Below are positions 16,385 to 25,629 of a DNA stretch of 64,000 bases, in pieces. Position 1 is the stretch's first letter. The number at the start of each line of letters is the position of its first letter. The notes under the pieces were generated by a model. The model was not told the DNA's origin and searched no databases. It saw only the letters and a list, made by a program, of their open reading frames with translations. A program made the position numbers and the translations under genes. The stretch comes from Brevibacterium zhoupengii (GTDB lineage Bacteria > Actinomycetota > Actinomycetes > Actinomycetales > Brevibacteriaceae), in contig NZ_CP088298.1 in assembly GCF_021117425.1 (NCBI RefSeq), forward strand, positions 4,092,001-4,156,000, written 5' to 3'.

Positions 16385-17329
16385 ATGAGCGACGTTCCAC
16401 CGAGGCCGCGAATCCGTCCAGCGACCAGTGACGACTGGCAGAAAGACCAATCTGATCGTGCCGGTCTGACCTCGTCGCCGGGGCAGGAGTCCACCCAGAG
16501 TGCTGCTGATTTCGACAACTCGACCTATTACGAGTATCTCGAGAAGCACACCGGCGACGTACCCGTATCCAAAAACCGCTCTCGCAACGCCTTCGCCCCC
16601 GCAGGCGCTTCCGCGTTCCAGGGACAGCCTCAGAGCTCATCCGGCGCACCTGCGGCCAGGCAGGGGCAACCTGATGGTCACTCCGCTCACTCACCCCAGG
16701 TGGAGCAGGGCTCTGATGGCCATGCATCCGGACAGATCCCACTCCAGCCCGCTCCCGCCCCGAAGAAGGGCAATGGGGCCAAGATCATCGTCGTCATCGT
16801 TGCCATCATCATGGTTCTCGCACTGCTGGCATTCTTCGGTATCCGCTGGTTGGCCCCGTCGACGGGCACCGTACCCGTGGACTTCGGCGCAGACGAGTCC
16901 GCATCGCCTTCCGCCTCACCTTCCGAGTCCATGGTCCAGCCGACATCGAGCTCGCAAGAGGCTCTGTCGACCTACACGAAGCAAGGTACCGCAAAGGCGG
17001 ATGACCTCGAAGGGCAATGGGTGACTCAGGTCAGCGCGAAGGACGTCGGCATCGAAGCCGACGGCAAGACGTGGTCGGCCCAGGACATCGTCGACGAGTT
17101 CGAGACCAACCGCGTCAAATACCCTGGCGCGATCCTCATCCACAGCGGTGACTGGGATTCCTACAAGGATGACAACTACTGGGTCACCGTCATCGACACC
17201 CCCTACAGCGATCCCGAGCCTGCTCTCGATCAGTGCCGCTCTTGGGGGCTGGACCGCGACCATTGCCTGGCGAAGCGCCTGGTCAAGGACGGAAGCCCCA
17301 CCGACAACAGCGCCTACCTCGACAAGTAG
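16385..17329 (+). CDS. Single-pass membrane protein with disordered cytoplasmic and small extracytoplasmic domains
   Basis: A 314-residue protein with AGGAGG ending 3 bases before the ATG. Residues 1-130 are low-complexity, rich in Ser, Pro, Gln and Gly, and probably cytoplasmic and disordered. A membrane helix follows basic residues (about 133-155, AKIIVVIVAIIMVLALLAFF), then a Ser/Pro linker and an outer domain (about 210-314) with DDLEGQWVTQVSAKDVG, YPGAILIHSGDWDSYKDDNY and two Cys (DQCRSWGLDRDHCLAK). Such architecture is common in actinobacterial envelope proteins of unknown function. I do not recognise the outer domain. Confidence 0.8.
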   Translation: MSDVPPRPRIRPATSDDWQKDQSDRAGLTSSPGQESTQSAADFDNSTYYEYLEKHTGDVPVSKNRSRNAFAPAGASAFQGQPQSSSGAPAARQGQPDGHSAHSPQVEQGSDGHASGQIPLQPAPAPKKGNGAKIIVVIVAIIMVLALLAFFGIRWLAPSTGTVPVDFGADESASPSASPSESMVQPTSSSQEALSTYTKQGTAKADDLEGQWVTQVSAKDVGIEADGKTWSAQDIVDEFETNRVKYPGAILIHSGDWDSYKDDNYWVTVIDTPYSDPEPALDQCRSWGLDRDHCLAKRLVKDGSPTDNSAYLDK

Positions 17330-17417
17330 GGCTGCGCCTTCTCGATCGGTGCCCGCGGCCATGTGCCCGAAACACCGGCAGTGCGCCGAAACAACCATGG
17401 AGCGCAATTACAGCGGT

Positions 17418-17461
17418 GGAGCGCCGAAGCACCTGTGTGTGCACAGGCGCTACGGCGCTCC
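17418..17461. terminator. Two-tier hairpin terminator between convergent genes
   Basis: GGAGCGCCG (17418-17426) pairs with CGGCGCTCC (17453-17461). Inside it CCTGTG (17432-17437) pairs with CACAGG (17442-17447) around TGTG. The stretches between are five bases on each side, giving an internal loop. It lies between the stop of the membrane protein (17329) and the stop of the leftward E2 gene (17526), so it may serve both directions. Confidence 0.65.
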
Positions 17462-17525
17462 ATCGTTGCGTGGAGGATAGATCCGCTCCACCGGGCCGCT
17501 TCTGCGGCTTCAGGCTCGCAGGCCC

Positions 17526-18962
17526 TCAGACCAGCAGCAATGTCGGGTCTTCGAGCCCGCGACCGACATCGGCGAGGAACTTCGAGATGATCTCACCGTC
17601 GACGACGCGATGGTCAGCACTCACCGACAGGGTGGTGATGTCGCGGGGGACGATCTCATCTCCAACGACCCAGGGCTTCTTCCGGATCTGTCCGAAGGCC
17701 AGGATCGCGGCTTCCCCCGGGTTGATGATCGGGGTGCCCGCGTCGACGCCGAAGACGCCGACGTTGGTGATCGTGATCGTGCCGCCGGACTGATCGGCCG
17801 GAGGTGTCTTGCCTGAACGCGCCAGCGCAGTCAGATCCTGAATGCCCTGAGCCAGGTCAGTCAGGCCCATTGCGTGTGCGCCCTTGATGTTCGGCACGAT
17901 CAGACCACGTGGAGTGGCTGCGGCGATACCGAGGTTGACGTACTTCTTGACGACGATCTCTTCGCCCTCGAGGCACGAGTTGATCCGCGGGTTGCGGGCA
18001 ACGGCCCAGGCCACGGCCTTGGCAACGAGCAGCAGGGGTGAGACCTTGATGTCCTCGCCCAGGAACTTCGTGGACTTCAGCCTGCGTACGAAGGCCATCG
18101 TCTCGGTGACATCGACATCGAGGAATTCGGTGACGTGGGGCATCGTGAACGCGGATTCGACCATGGCCTTGGCCATCATCTTCGCTACGCCCTTGAACGG
18201 GATCCGTTCTTCGAGTTCGCCCGAGGGACCGGCCCCTGCCGAGGCGGCTGCTGATCCAGCTCCCGAGGCTGCGGCTGCGGTGGCTGCCGCTCCTGTGCCG
18301 CTGGCTGCGGCCTTGACGTCGTCACGGGTGACCTCGCCACGTGAACCGGTCGGCACGATCGCAGCCAGGTCGAGGCCGAGGTCCTTCGCGAGCTTGCGCA
18401 CGGGAGGCTTGGCCAGAGGCTTGCCCGACGAGGCTGTCGCTGGTGCTGTGGCTGCAGCGTTTTCGACCGGGGCTGTCGCCGCAGCTGCGACAGGAGTTGC
18501 CGCAGCCGCTGGCGCAGACGGAGCTTCCGGTGCGGCTGAAGCCTGGCTCGGCTTCGCCGGCGCCGCGACGCCTGCACCCTTGCGAGGCCGACGTTTCGAC
18601 GAGGCTGCCTTGGCACCGTAGCCGACCAAGGTCGCCCCGCCCTCGGCGTCGCCGCCGCCTTCGGCGGGCGTTTGGGTTTCTCCTGCTGCAGGTGCCGAGG
18701 CGCTGGCGTTGTCGGAGCCGCTATCTGCGCCGCCGAAGCGAATGATCGGTGTCCCGACCTCGATGGTCTGGCCCTCCTCGACGAGCAGGGCGCCGACTTC
18801 GCCAGCCTGAGGACTGGGGAGTTCGACCAGTGACTTGGCCGTTTCGATCTCGACGAGGATCTGATTGACGGTGACGGTGTCGCCGACGGCGACCTTCCAT
18901 GACACGATGTCGGCCTCGGTCAGGCCCTCACCGACATCAGGAAGAGGAAATTCAAAAGACAT
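17526..18962 (-). CDS. 2-oxoacid dehydrogenase E2 (branched-chain acyltransferase, one lipoyl domain)
   Basis: A 478-residue E2 core subunit. The start is ATG 18962 with AGGAG 8 bases upstream. Residues about 2-80 are a lipoyl domain with the lipoylated Lys in EIETAKSLVELPSP. An Ala/Pro-rich linker follows, then an E1/E3-binding domain (KPPVRKLAKDLGLDLAAIVP), a second Ala-rich linker, and the catalytic domain (about 245-478) ending with the active-site SADHRVVDGEI. It transfers the acyl group from E1 to CoA. With one lipoyl domain and this partner pair it fits a branched-chain 2-oxoacid complex better than the AceE-type pyruvate complex, but substrate is not proven. It is last in the E1alpha-E1beta-E2 operon; E3 is not present. 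Confidence 0.9.
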   Translation of the reverse strand: MSFEFPLPDVGEGLTEADIVSWKVAVGDTVTVNQILVEIETAKSLVELPSPQAGEVGALLVEEGQTIEVGTPIIRFGGADSGSDNASASAPAAGETQTPAEGGGDAEGGATLVGYGAKAASSKRRPRKGAGVAAPAKPSQASAAPEAPSAPAAAATPVAAAATAPVENAAATAPATASSGKPLAKPPVRKLAKDLGLDLAAIVPTGSRGEVTRDDVKAAASGTGAAATAAAASGAGSAAASAGAGPSGELEERIPFKGVAKMMAKAMVESAFTMPHVTEFLDVDVTETMAFVRRLKSTKFLGEDIKVSPLLLVAKAVAWAVARNPRINSCLEGEEIVVKKYVNLGIAAATPRGLIVPNIKGAHAMGLTDLAQGIQDLTALARSGKTPPADQSGGTITITNVGVFGVDAGTPIINPGEAAILAFGQIRKKPWVVGDEIVPRDITTLSVSADHRVVDGEIISKFLADVGRGLEDPTLLLV

Positions 18963-18978
18963 GTCAGCTCTCCTTGAG

Positions 18979-19956
18979 TCAGTAGGCCAGTGCCCGGTCG
19001 ACACCGTCGAAGATGCGATCCAGGTCGGGCAGGTAGTGCTCTTCCATCCGCGAGCCGGGGTATGGCGTGTGATAGCCGCCGACTCGGATAACCGGGGCCT
19101 CGAGGTTGAAGAAGCAGCGTTCTGACATTCGTGCCGCGATCTCGGAGCCGAGACCCAGGAACGTCGGTGCCTCGTGGGCGACGACGAGACGACCGGTCTT
19201 CTTCACCGATTTCTCGATCGTCGCGAAGTCGATCGGGCTGAGGCTGCGCAGGTCGATGAGCTCGACGCTCTTGCCTTCATCCGCAGCAGCTGCGACAACG
19301 TCCTTGGCCGTCGGCACCAGAGGGCCATAGGCCACCAGGGTGACGTCGTTGCCTTCGGAGACGACGCTGGCGTCGTGCATTCCCAGCTCGCCGCGATTCG
19401 CGGTGTCGACGTCCCCGCGCAGCCAGTAGCGGCGCTTGGGTTCGAAGAACATCACCGGATCGTCGCTCTTGATCGCTTCCTGCATCATCCAGTAGGCGTC
19501 ATGAGCATTCGAGGGTGAGACCAGACGCAGTCCTGCGTGGTGGGCGAAGACGGTTTCCGGGCTCTCCGAGTGGTGTTCGGGTGATCCGATTCCGCCGCCG
19601 TAGGGCACGCGGATGACGAGCGGAACTCGTTCCTTGCCCAGGGTGCGGTTGTAGAGCTTGGCCACCTGCGTCACGATCTGGTCGTAGGCAGGGAAGATGA
19701 AGGCATCGAACTGGATCTCGATGACCGGGCGGTAGCCGCGGATGGCCATGCCGATCGAGGTGCCCACGATGCCGGATTCGGCCAGCGGCGCATCGATGAC
19801 CCGCTGCGGACCGAAGTCCTTCTGCAGGCCCTCGGTGACGCGGAAGACGCCGCCGAGCTTTCCGATGTCCTCACCGATGAGGACGACCTTCGGGTCGTCC
19901 TCCATGGCTTTGCGCATTCCGGCCGTGATGGCCTTTGACAGGGGAAGTTTCTCCAT
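18979..19956 (-). CDS. 2-oxoacid dehydrogenase E1 component, beta subunit
   Basis: A 325-residue transketolase-like beta subunit of a heterotetrameric E1. Marks include KVVLIGEDIGKLGGVFRVTE, the region IEIQFDAFIFPAYDQIVTQV, RVPYGGGIGSPEHHSESPE, and the C-terminal VVAHEAPTFLGLGSEIAARM. With the alpha subunit it decarboxylates a 2-oxoacid using thiamine diphosphate and passes the acyl group to E2. Its ATG overlaps the alpha-subunit stop by one base (TGATG), giving equal synthesis of the two chains. E2 follows after 16 bases. Confidence 0.92.
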   Translation of the reverse strand: MEKLPLSKAITAGMRKAMEDDPKVVLIGEDIGKLGGVFRVTEGLQKDFGPQRVIDAPLAESGIVGTSIGMAIRGYRPVIEIQFDAFIFPAYDQIVTQVAKLYNRTLGKERVPLVIRVPYGGGIGSPEHHSESPETVFAHHAGLRLVSPSNAHDAYWMMQEAIKSDDPVMFFEPKRRYWLRGDVDTANRGELGMHDASVVSEGNDVTLVAYGPLVPTAKDVVAAAADEGKSVELIDLRSLSPIDFATIEKSVKKTGRLVVAHEAPTFLGLGSEIAARMSERCFFNLEAPVIRVGGYHTPYPGSRMEEHYLPDLDRIFDGVDRALAY

Positions 19957-21110
19957 CAGGCCTCACCTGCATCGGCGAACGAGGCCTGGTATGCGAGGAA
20001 TTCCGCACGTTCCTCGTCGACGAGGGGGTGAGGTCCGGAGGTGACATGGGCGAACATCTCGACAGGGTCGGGATCTTCCATGGTCATGCAGTTGTGGCGG
20101 ATGCGGGCGGCGAGGGTATCGGCCTCGGCGTCGACCTCGGCGAAGAATTCCTCGCCGGTTTCGGTGTGGTTGTCGAGGTAGGCTTTGAGGCGCTTGAGCG
20201 GGTCGCGGTCCTCCCAGATCTCCTCTTCGGCTGCATCGCGATACTTCGTCGGATCATCTGCCGTGGTGTGAGCACCGCGACGGTAGGTGAAGGCCTCGAT
20301 GAGCATCGGGCCGTTGCCGGCGCGAACCGAATCCAGGCTGGCCCTGGCCACGGCGTACATCGCGATGATGTCGTTGCCGTCGACACGCAGGCCGGGAACA
20401 CCGAATCCTTCGCCGCGCTTGCACAGTGGTGCAGCGGTCTGGACGTGGGTGGGTTCAGAGATGGCCCACTGGTTGTTCTGGCAGAAGAACAGCACAGGTG
20501 CGTGGAAGGCTCCGGCGAAGGTCAGTGCCTCCGAGACATCGCCCTGCGAGGTGGCTCCGTCGCCGAAGCAGGCGATGGCCGCAGTGTCGCGTTCGAGGTC
20601 ACCGGTGCCGACGTCGCCGTCCATGGACACACCCATGGCGTAGCCGGTGGCGTGCAGGGTCTGGGATCCGATGACGATGGTGTATGTGTGGAAGCGGTGT
20701 TCCTGAGGGTCCCAACCGCCGTGGTCCTGACCGCGGAACATGCCGAGGAGAGTTTCCGGTTCGACTCCGCGGGTGTAGGCGAGGCCGTGTTCGCGGTAGG
20801 TGGGGAAGACGAAGTCCTGGGGGCGAGCTGCCCGTCCCATTCCGATCTGAGCTGCTTCCTGACCGAACATCGGCGCCCAGAGGCCGAGCTGTCCTTGGCG
20901 CTGCAGGGCCGCACCCTCAGCATCGATGCGACGCACCAGGACCATGTCCCGGTAGAAGCCGCGCAGATCCTCATCGGTGAGTTCTGCTGCGAAGGCGTCA
21001 TATTCACCGGATTCGACGCGATTGCCGTCTTCGGTGAGCATCTGGATCATCCGAGGTTCCGAAGCCTGACTGTGGGCAGTCCCGGTTCCCACTGAAATGT
21101 TGGAAGTCAT
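19956..21110 (-). CDS. 2-oxoacid dehydrogenase E1 component, alpha subunit
   Basis: A 384-residue alpha subunit, started at ATG 21110 because GGAGAA lies 7 bases before it; an earlier in-frame start adds 11 residues without such a site. The thiamine-diphosphate/Mg motif is IACFGDGATSQGDVSE followed by FFCQNNQWAIS. The phosphorylation-loop-like region (YRRGAHTTADDPTKYRD) is also present. GQLGLWAPMFGQEAAQIGMG matches the branched-chain/pyruvate alpha family. First gene of the operon; its promoter must lie in 21111-21457. A branched-chain substrate is my preferred reading, pyruvate the alternative. Confidence 0.9.
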   Translation of the reverse strand: MTSNISVGTGTAHSQASEPRMIQMLTEDGNRVESGEYDAFAAELTDEDLRGFYRDMVLVRRIDAEGAALQRQGQLGLWAPMFGQEAAQIGMGRAARPQDFVFPTYREHGLAYTRGVEPETLLGMFRGQDHGGWDPQEHRFHTYTIVIGSQTLHATGYAMGVSMDGDVGTGDLERDTAAIACFGDGATSQGDVSEALTFAGAFHAPVLFFCQNNQWAISEPTHVQTAAPLCKRGEGFGVPGLRVDGNDIIAMYAVARASLDSVRAGNGPMLIEAFTYRRGAHTTADDPTKYRDAAEEEIWEDRDPLKRLKAYLDNHTETGEEFFAEVDAEADTLAARIRHNCMTMEDPDPVEMFAHVTSGPHPLVDEERAEFLAYQASFADAGEA

Positions 21111-21457
21111 TCCAGTTCTCCTTTGTTCAAGGTCCAAGCGCACCGGAGGTGACCAGTGGTGGACGGTGTCCTTCAGGCGGGGCCTCTGGTGTGAGATCTC
21201 GCCTTCGAGTGATGTGATTCACAGGTGCTACCACGATACCGAATCCACCGACTGCATGCCACTTCGGCAACGTGCGTCGAGCGCCAATTGTTATGGTCGG
21301 GTTCAGCCTAGGAGGCGAACTCCACGCGTGTGGTCCACATCCAAAGCTCTCCGGGCCTAATTGTCGATGGTCGCAGAGTTGTTCCAACGTCCGACAAACG
21401 CACGTCCGAGCACTTCAGAGCCCTACCTCGCCGAGGTTGCCCCGCCCTTGGCAGCGT
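21111..21457. other. Intergenic region upstream of the E1alpha-E1beta-E2 operon
   Basis: No gene is supported in these 347 bases. They should hold the promoter of the leftward dehydrogenase operon and the end of the leftward hydrolase transcript. I see no strong hairpin or clear operator. The middle (about 21281-21300) is somewhat AT-richer, which would fit a promoter. Confidence 0.45.
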
Positions 21458-22975
21458 TCATGTTCGCTTGCGTTTGCCCTGGTAGTCCCTTGTCTCCTTG
21501 AGATCACCGGAGAAGAACCCTGAGTTCCTCTCGGTGAAGCGATTGAGGCCGGCATGGCCGCCTGCGAGCATGAGTCCGATCGAGGCGCTGTAGGCGGCGG
21601 AGGAATGAGCGGCTCCGGCGGAGGAGAACATATCGTCGAGTTCAGCATCTGTCTTGCCCCTCAGGCTCGGGGCCTGGCGCAGCGCCTCGGGGTCGTAGTC
21701 GACGGTGATCGTCGACCAATGGTCTGCGGCTGGATTCTCATTGCCGTCGAGGTCGGGCACCAGATCCTGTTCATGTTCGATGGAGAGGACATCGATGCCC
21801 TCATCAACTGGGAAGTCTGAGATCGGTGCACCCACGGTGAAGAGGGCAGTGACATTCACATCGTTGAGGAATGCCGGATCGGCGGCCAGCGAACCGGCGA
21901 TGATCCCTCCCTGCGAATAGCCGACCAGCATGACCTCGCTGTCTGCCCCGATGTTCGCATCGGCGATGGCCTGGCGGACCATCTCTGCCATGACGGTGTC
22001 GTTGCCGGCCATCGCCTGCACGTTCGTCGTCAGATCTGTGGTGTTTTGGCCGGGTTCCGGCGACCAATCGCTCGTCGCCGGAATGTAGACGATGTAGCGG
22101 GTCGTGCCGTCAGCGTCGGTGATCTCCTCAATCCGCACCTGTCCGGAATCGACACCGCGATGGCGGTCGGCTTCTCTGCGGTAGAGGTCCTCGATGTCGC
22201 GCGGCGGCTCGTCATCGGGCGCAGTGATCCCTTTGGCTTTCCAGACCTCAACGTCGGAAGGCAGAAGCAGCCCGAACATGTTCGCGCCTCCCAGGATCCA
22301 GGCCGTCATCGATGACGAGTCGTGTGGCCACAGTGCATGATCGCCGTCGGTGGCCAGCACCGTCGGCGGCAATCCCATGAAGCCGACGACGATGCCCGGC
22401 AGCACATGTTCGATGATGGCTCCGGAGACATCTGAATTCTCGAACACGAGAGCTACGAAGGCTTCCTTCGCCGCCGCCTTCGTCTGCGCCAGGTCGATGC
22501 CGAAGTGTTTGGCCACGACATCGTCGAGACCCGTGACGTCGAGGAACTTCAGTCCCAGATAGATCGGTGCTCCGACCGCAACGCCGATGGGAATGAGCGC
22601 AGGCAGGCTGATGGCGATGACGCGACCGGTGACGTAGCCGAAGTAGTCGAGGAGTCCGCCGAAGGTGTCACTGATCCCCTTCTCCGCCTGTCGGTAGGCG
22701 AGGGCTGCGGTTCTCACCGCCAGGACGGTGGCTTCGAGTTCGATGAGCACGAGTGCCGACTCGTGATGGTAGACGGCCCGAGCGGCATCGAGATTGATCG
22801 CAGTGAGAGGTGAGGGAACCTGTGTCAGGAGCGTGGCCAGGTCGAAGTCAGCTCGCAGCCCTTCCACGTTCAGGTCACCGATGTGGCCGCAGATTCGCTG
22901 CAGTTCGTCGCCGCTGGAGTCTGCTCGATCATCGATCTTCAGCTGCGGACCACCGGCGGTTCGGGTTTCGATCAT
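21458..22975 (-). CDS. Alpha/beta hydrolase (GYSQGG serine hydrolase) with helical N-terminus
   Basis: A 505-residue protein. The first 110 residues are helical (LEATVLAVRTAALAYRQAEK), then there is a hydrophobic segment (VIAISLPALIPIGVAVGAPI) that may be a membrane helix. The C-terminal half is an alpha/beta hydrolase with nucleophile Ser in MLVGYSQGGIIAG, an acidic loop (IEHEQDLVPDLDGNEN) and candidate His in ADHWSTITVDYD. GYSQGG occurs in cutinase-like and PE-PPE-type hydrolases of actinobacteria. Its ATG overlaps the previous stop by four bases (ATGA), so it is the third gene of a coupled operon headed by a WXG100-like protein. It has no classical signal peptide. The substrate is unknown; an exported effector, toxin or lipase are all possible. 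Confidence 0.72.
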   Translation of the reverse strand: MIETRTAGGPQLKIDDRADSSGDELQRICGHIGDLNVEGLRADFDLATLLTQVPSPLTAINLDAARAVYHHESALVLIELEATVLAVRTAALAYRQAEKGISDTFGGLLDYFGYVTGRVIAISLPALIPIGVAVGAPIYLGLKFLDVTGLDDVVAKHFGIDLAQTKAAAKEAFVALVFENSDVSGAIIEHVLPGIVVGFMGLPPTVLATDGDHALWPHDSSSMTAWILGGANMFGLLLPSDVEVWKAKGITAPDDEPPRDIEDLYRREADRHRGVDSGQVRIEEITDADGTTRYIVYIPATSDWSPEPGQNTTDLTTNVQAMAGNDTVMAEMVRQAIADANIGADSEVMLVGYSQGGIIAGSLAADPAFLNDVNVTALFTVGAPISDFPVDEGIDVLSIEHEQDLVPDLDGNENPAADHWSTITVDYDPEALRQAPSLRGKTDAELDDMFSSAGAAHSSAAYSASIGLMLAGGHAGLNRFTERNSGFFSGDLKETRDYQGKRKRT

Positions 22976-23706
22976 GACCGGATCCCGGTCATCGACGACC
23001 GCGAGAACACCGTTGTCTGCAGTCGAGTCATGGTCGCAGCAAGAAGGAGCCGCACCGCGTTGCCGTCGAGCCTGTGCTCGGCTCCGACCGTGATCGCCTC
23101 GCCCTCACGTTCGAGTGTCGGGCGGGACCAGACCCCGTCCACTCTGTGGAGGAACTCCATGCCGGCGACCTTGGATTCGTCGAGGTAGGTCAGGGTGAGC
23201 ACGCAGTCCTTCTCGACCAACGCACACAGCTCCTCGGTGACCTGCGCGAGGTCCTGAGGCCGGAGGCGTCTGAGGAGCTGGAAGTCAGCGAATTCTTCGA
23301 AGTCTCCACCGTGCAGCACCAGGATCGCCAGACAGATGTCATCGCACAGGGACACCTCGATCTGGACGGTCTCAGCCCCGGAGCTGATGACGATGGTGAT
23401 CCGCGAACGGGTGAGGTTGAGCTCCGCAGTGAAACCGGCCAACCAGGCCGTGAGCACATCGAGTCCGCGCTTCGATGACCCGCCGACGGGCTCCCCCAAC
23501 ATCACCGTCTCCCTCATCGTCGTCCCCACAGCTGGGGATCTACCCGACACCGCCCCCGAGGAGGTGCCCGGGACAGCGTGTGCACCTGGCATCAGTTCGC
23601 GGGGCCAAAGCACCCTCAGACGCTCGGGAAGCCTCATAATGCGTGCTGCGTCGACGGCGAACCACTTGTCGCCCGGCTCGGCTCCCGGCTTCGTCGTGTC
23701 GCTCAT
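22972..23706 (-). CDS. Unknown protein of a WXG100-like/hydrolase operon
   Basis: A 244-residue protein started at ATG 23706, which overlaps the preceding stop by four bases (ATGA); a longer reading would run into the preceding gene. Residues 10-35 contain WFAVDAARIMRLPERLRVLW. Residues about 85-244 look alpha/beta (VLTAWLAGFTAELNLTRSRI, then ETVQIEVSLCDDICLAILVL). No signal peptide or membrane helix. Position between a WXG100-like gene and a hydrolase recalls EspG-type chaperones of type VII secretion, but I cannot see an EspG motif, so that is only a contextual idea. Confidence 0.6.
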   Translation of the reverse strand: MSDTTKPGAEPGDKWFAVDAARIMRLPERLRVLWPRELMPGAHAVPGTSSGAVSGRSPAVGTTMRETVMLGEPVGGSSKRGLDVLTAWLAGFTAELNLTRSRITIVISSGAETVQIEVSLCDDICLAILVLHGGDFEEFADFQLLRRLRPQDLAQVTEELCALVEKDCVLTLTYLDESKVAGMEFLHRVDGVWSRPTLEREGEAITVGAEHRLDGNAVRLLLAATMTRLQTTVFSRSSMTGIRS

Positions 23707-23948
23707 ATCTGGATCCGACCTCCCACCGAGACGACCTGCAGGTGCAGGTCGTAGGCTTCGGCGAGCTTGTCGGCTCTCTCCGCCAGCGTGTTGATCGAGT
23801 CCGAACAAGTCAGAAGACGGTCGCTGAGCATCCGTCCCGCCGGAGAGTCCCACCCCTGCACCTGCCGACAGGTCTGCGCCAGACTCCGCAGCTCGTTCGC
23901 TCGTCGCCTCCATCCATCCCGGTTGAGTGCCAGCTCATCGGTGATCAC
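23703..23948 (-). CDS. WXG100-like small helical-hairpin protein
   Basis: An 81-residue protein of two amphipathic helices (about 5-32 and 40-72) joined by a turn containing GWDSPAG, comparable to the WxG turn of type VII substrates. Each helix carries one Cys (LAQTCRQV and LLTCSDSI), which could cross-link the hairpin outside the cell. Start choice is unusual: AGGAGG directly abuts an ATG at 23954, too close to serve it, whereas the GTG at 23948, two codons on, has normal spacing. First gene of an operon with ATGA overlaps to the next two genes. It is divergent from purB. The WXG100 relation is inferred from size, turn and helix pattern. Confidence 0.6.
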   Translation of the reverse strand: MITDELALNRDGWRRRANELRSLAQTCRQVQGWDSPAGRMLSDRLLTCSDSINTLAERADKLAEAYDLHLQVVSVGGRIQI

Positions 23949-24176
23949 TGTCATCCTCCTGTCCGATTCAGCCTTCACCGTACGAACCGGCGACTGCTGC
24001 CGAAAGCGCACGTCAGCACCCTGTGGACGCTCGTTGACCATCCACAGGAATTCCACGTCGAAGTCAGGGCAGATTCCACCGCCGGACGATCGCGAGTCCT
24101 CAGCGGCTGCAAGCGCTGCCCTGACCATCTGGCGGTCGGTTCCACGCCCGTGTGCGGCTCATGAGAAAATGGGGGC

Positions 24177-25610
24177 ATGCCGACCGTTTCGCTTGCTGAC
24201 ATCACGCCCGCCATCGCCCTCGGACCACTTGATGGCCGTTATCGCAAAGACACCGCTGACCTCGTTGACCACCTGTCCGAGGCAGCCCTGAACCGCAACC
24301 GGATCACGGTGGAGGTCGAGTGGTTCATCCACCTGGCTCAGAACTCTGTGATCGACGGGGTGCGTCGTCTCACCGACGATGAGGTCAGTGGCCTGCGCGC
24401 CTTCGCCGAGAATTTCGATGCCGACACGATCGCCACCCTCGCCGCCCACGAGGCTGTGACGGTTCACGACGTCAAAGCCGTCGAGTACACAATCAAAGAA
24501 GCGCTAGTCGAACTCGGCGCCGACGATCTCAGCGAACTCGTCCACTTCTGCTGCACCTCCGAGGACATCAACAATCTGTCCTGGGCCCTGGGCGTCAAGG
24601 GCGCCACCGCTGATGTGTGGCTGCCCCGCGCCAAGGCGCTCATCGACTCATTGGCCGACACCGCCTCGGCGCTGGCAGAGGTCCCGATGCTCTCCCACAC
24701 CCACGGTCAGCCGGCGACGCCGACGACGATGGGCAAGGAGCTCGCGGTGTTCGTCCACCGGCTGCGCCGCCAGTTCGAACGTGTCGAGGCAAGCGAATTC
24801 CTCGGCAAGATCAATGGTGCGACCGGGACCTATTCGGCTCATCTGGCCGCCGTTCCCGGCGCCGACTGGCCCAAGCTGGCCAAAACCTTCGTCGAAGGCA
24901 GCCTGGGGCTGACCTTCAACCCGCTGACCACGCAGATCGAATCCCACGACTGGGATGCTGAGCTCTTCGCAGACATCGCCCGGTTCAATCGCATCGCCCA
25001 CAATCTGGCGACGGATATGTGGACCTACATCTCAATGAACTACTTCAAGCAGATCCCCGTTGCCGGTGCGACCGGGTCCTCGACGATGCCGCACAAGGTC
25101 AATCCGATCCGCTTCGAGAACGCCGAGGCCAATCTCGAGCTCTCGTGCGCCCTGCTCGACTCGCTGGCCTCCACTCTGGTCACATCTCGGATGCAGCGTG
25201 ACCTCACCGACTCGACCTCACAGCGCAACATCGGCGTCGCCTACGGCCACTCCGTGCTGGCGCTGAACAACCTGGTCAAGGGCCTCGAACGGCTCGCCAT
25301 CAATGAAGAGGCCCTGAATGCCGACCTCAACTCCAACTGGGAGGTTCTCGGCGAAGCGATCCAGTCGGTCATGCGCGCTGCCGGGCTGCAGGGTGTGCCC
25401 GGAATGGACAACCCCTACGAAACACTCAAGGAACTCACTCGCGGAAAGCGCATCGATCAGGCCGATCTGCAGACCTTCGTCGCCGGCCTCGGACTGCCCG
25501 AGGCCGAGACTCAGCTGCTGACCGCACTGACCCCGGCCACCTACATCGGCGTTGCCGCACAGCTGGCCGAATCAGAGGTCGCCGATTGGAAGGCTCGCTC
25601 CCAGAGCTGA
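24177..25610 (+). CDS. purB: Adenylosuccinate lyase
   Basis: A 477-residue fumarase/aspartase-superfamily enzyme. It has the PurB start (ITPAIALGPLDGRYRKDTAD), HFCCTSEDINNLSW, the His loop LSHTHGQPATPTTMGKELAV and the signature GSSTMPHKVNPIRFENAEAN. It releases fumarate from adenylosuccinate and from SAICAR in purine synthesis. The longer start domain and RFENAEAN resemble the E. coli-type enzyme. GGGGG lies just before the ATG. It is divergent from the WXG100-like operon and stands alone. Confidence 0.96.
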   Translation: MPTVSLADITPAIALGPLDGRYRKDTADLVDHLSEAALNRNRITVEVEWFIHLAQNSVIDGVRRLTDDEVSGLRAFAENFDADTIATLAAHEAVTVHDVKAVEYTIKEALVELGADDLSELVHFCCTSEDINNLSWALGVKGATADVWLPRAKALIDSLADTASALAEVPMLSHTHGQPATPTTMGKELAVFVHRLRRQFERVEASEFLGKINGATGTYSAHLAAVPGADWPKLAKTFVEGSLGLTFNPLTTQIESHDWDAELFADIARFNRIAHNLATDMWTYISMNYFKQIPVAGATGSSTMPHKVNPIRFENAEANLELSCALLDSLASTLVTSRMQRDLTDSTSQRNIGVAYGHSVLALNNLVKGLERLAINEEALNADLNSNWEVLGEAIQSVMRAAGLQGVPGMDNPYETLKELTRGKRIDQADLQTFVAGLGLPEAETQLLTALTPATYIGVAAQLAESEVADWKARSQS

Positions 25611-25629
25611 GCTCGGCGCACGGAAATCA

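Noticed and set aside
19935..21095. Rightward open frame of 386 codons opposite E1alpha
   Set aside because: Antisense to a fully recognisable E1alpha gene, with no ribosome binding site and no family motifs.
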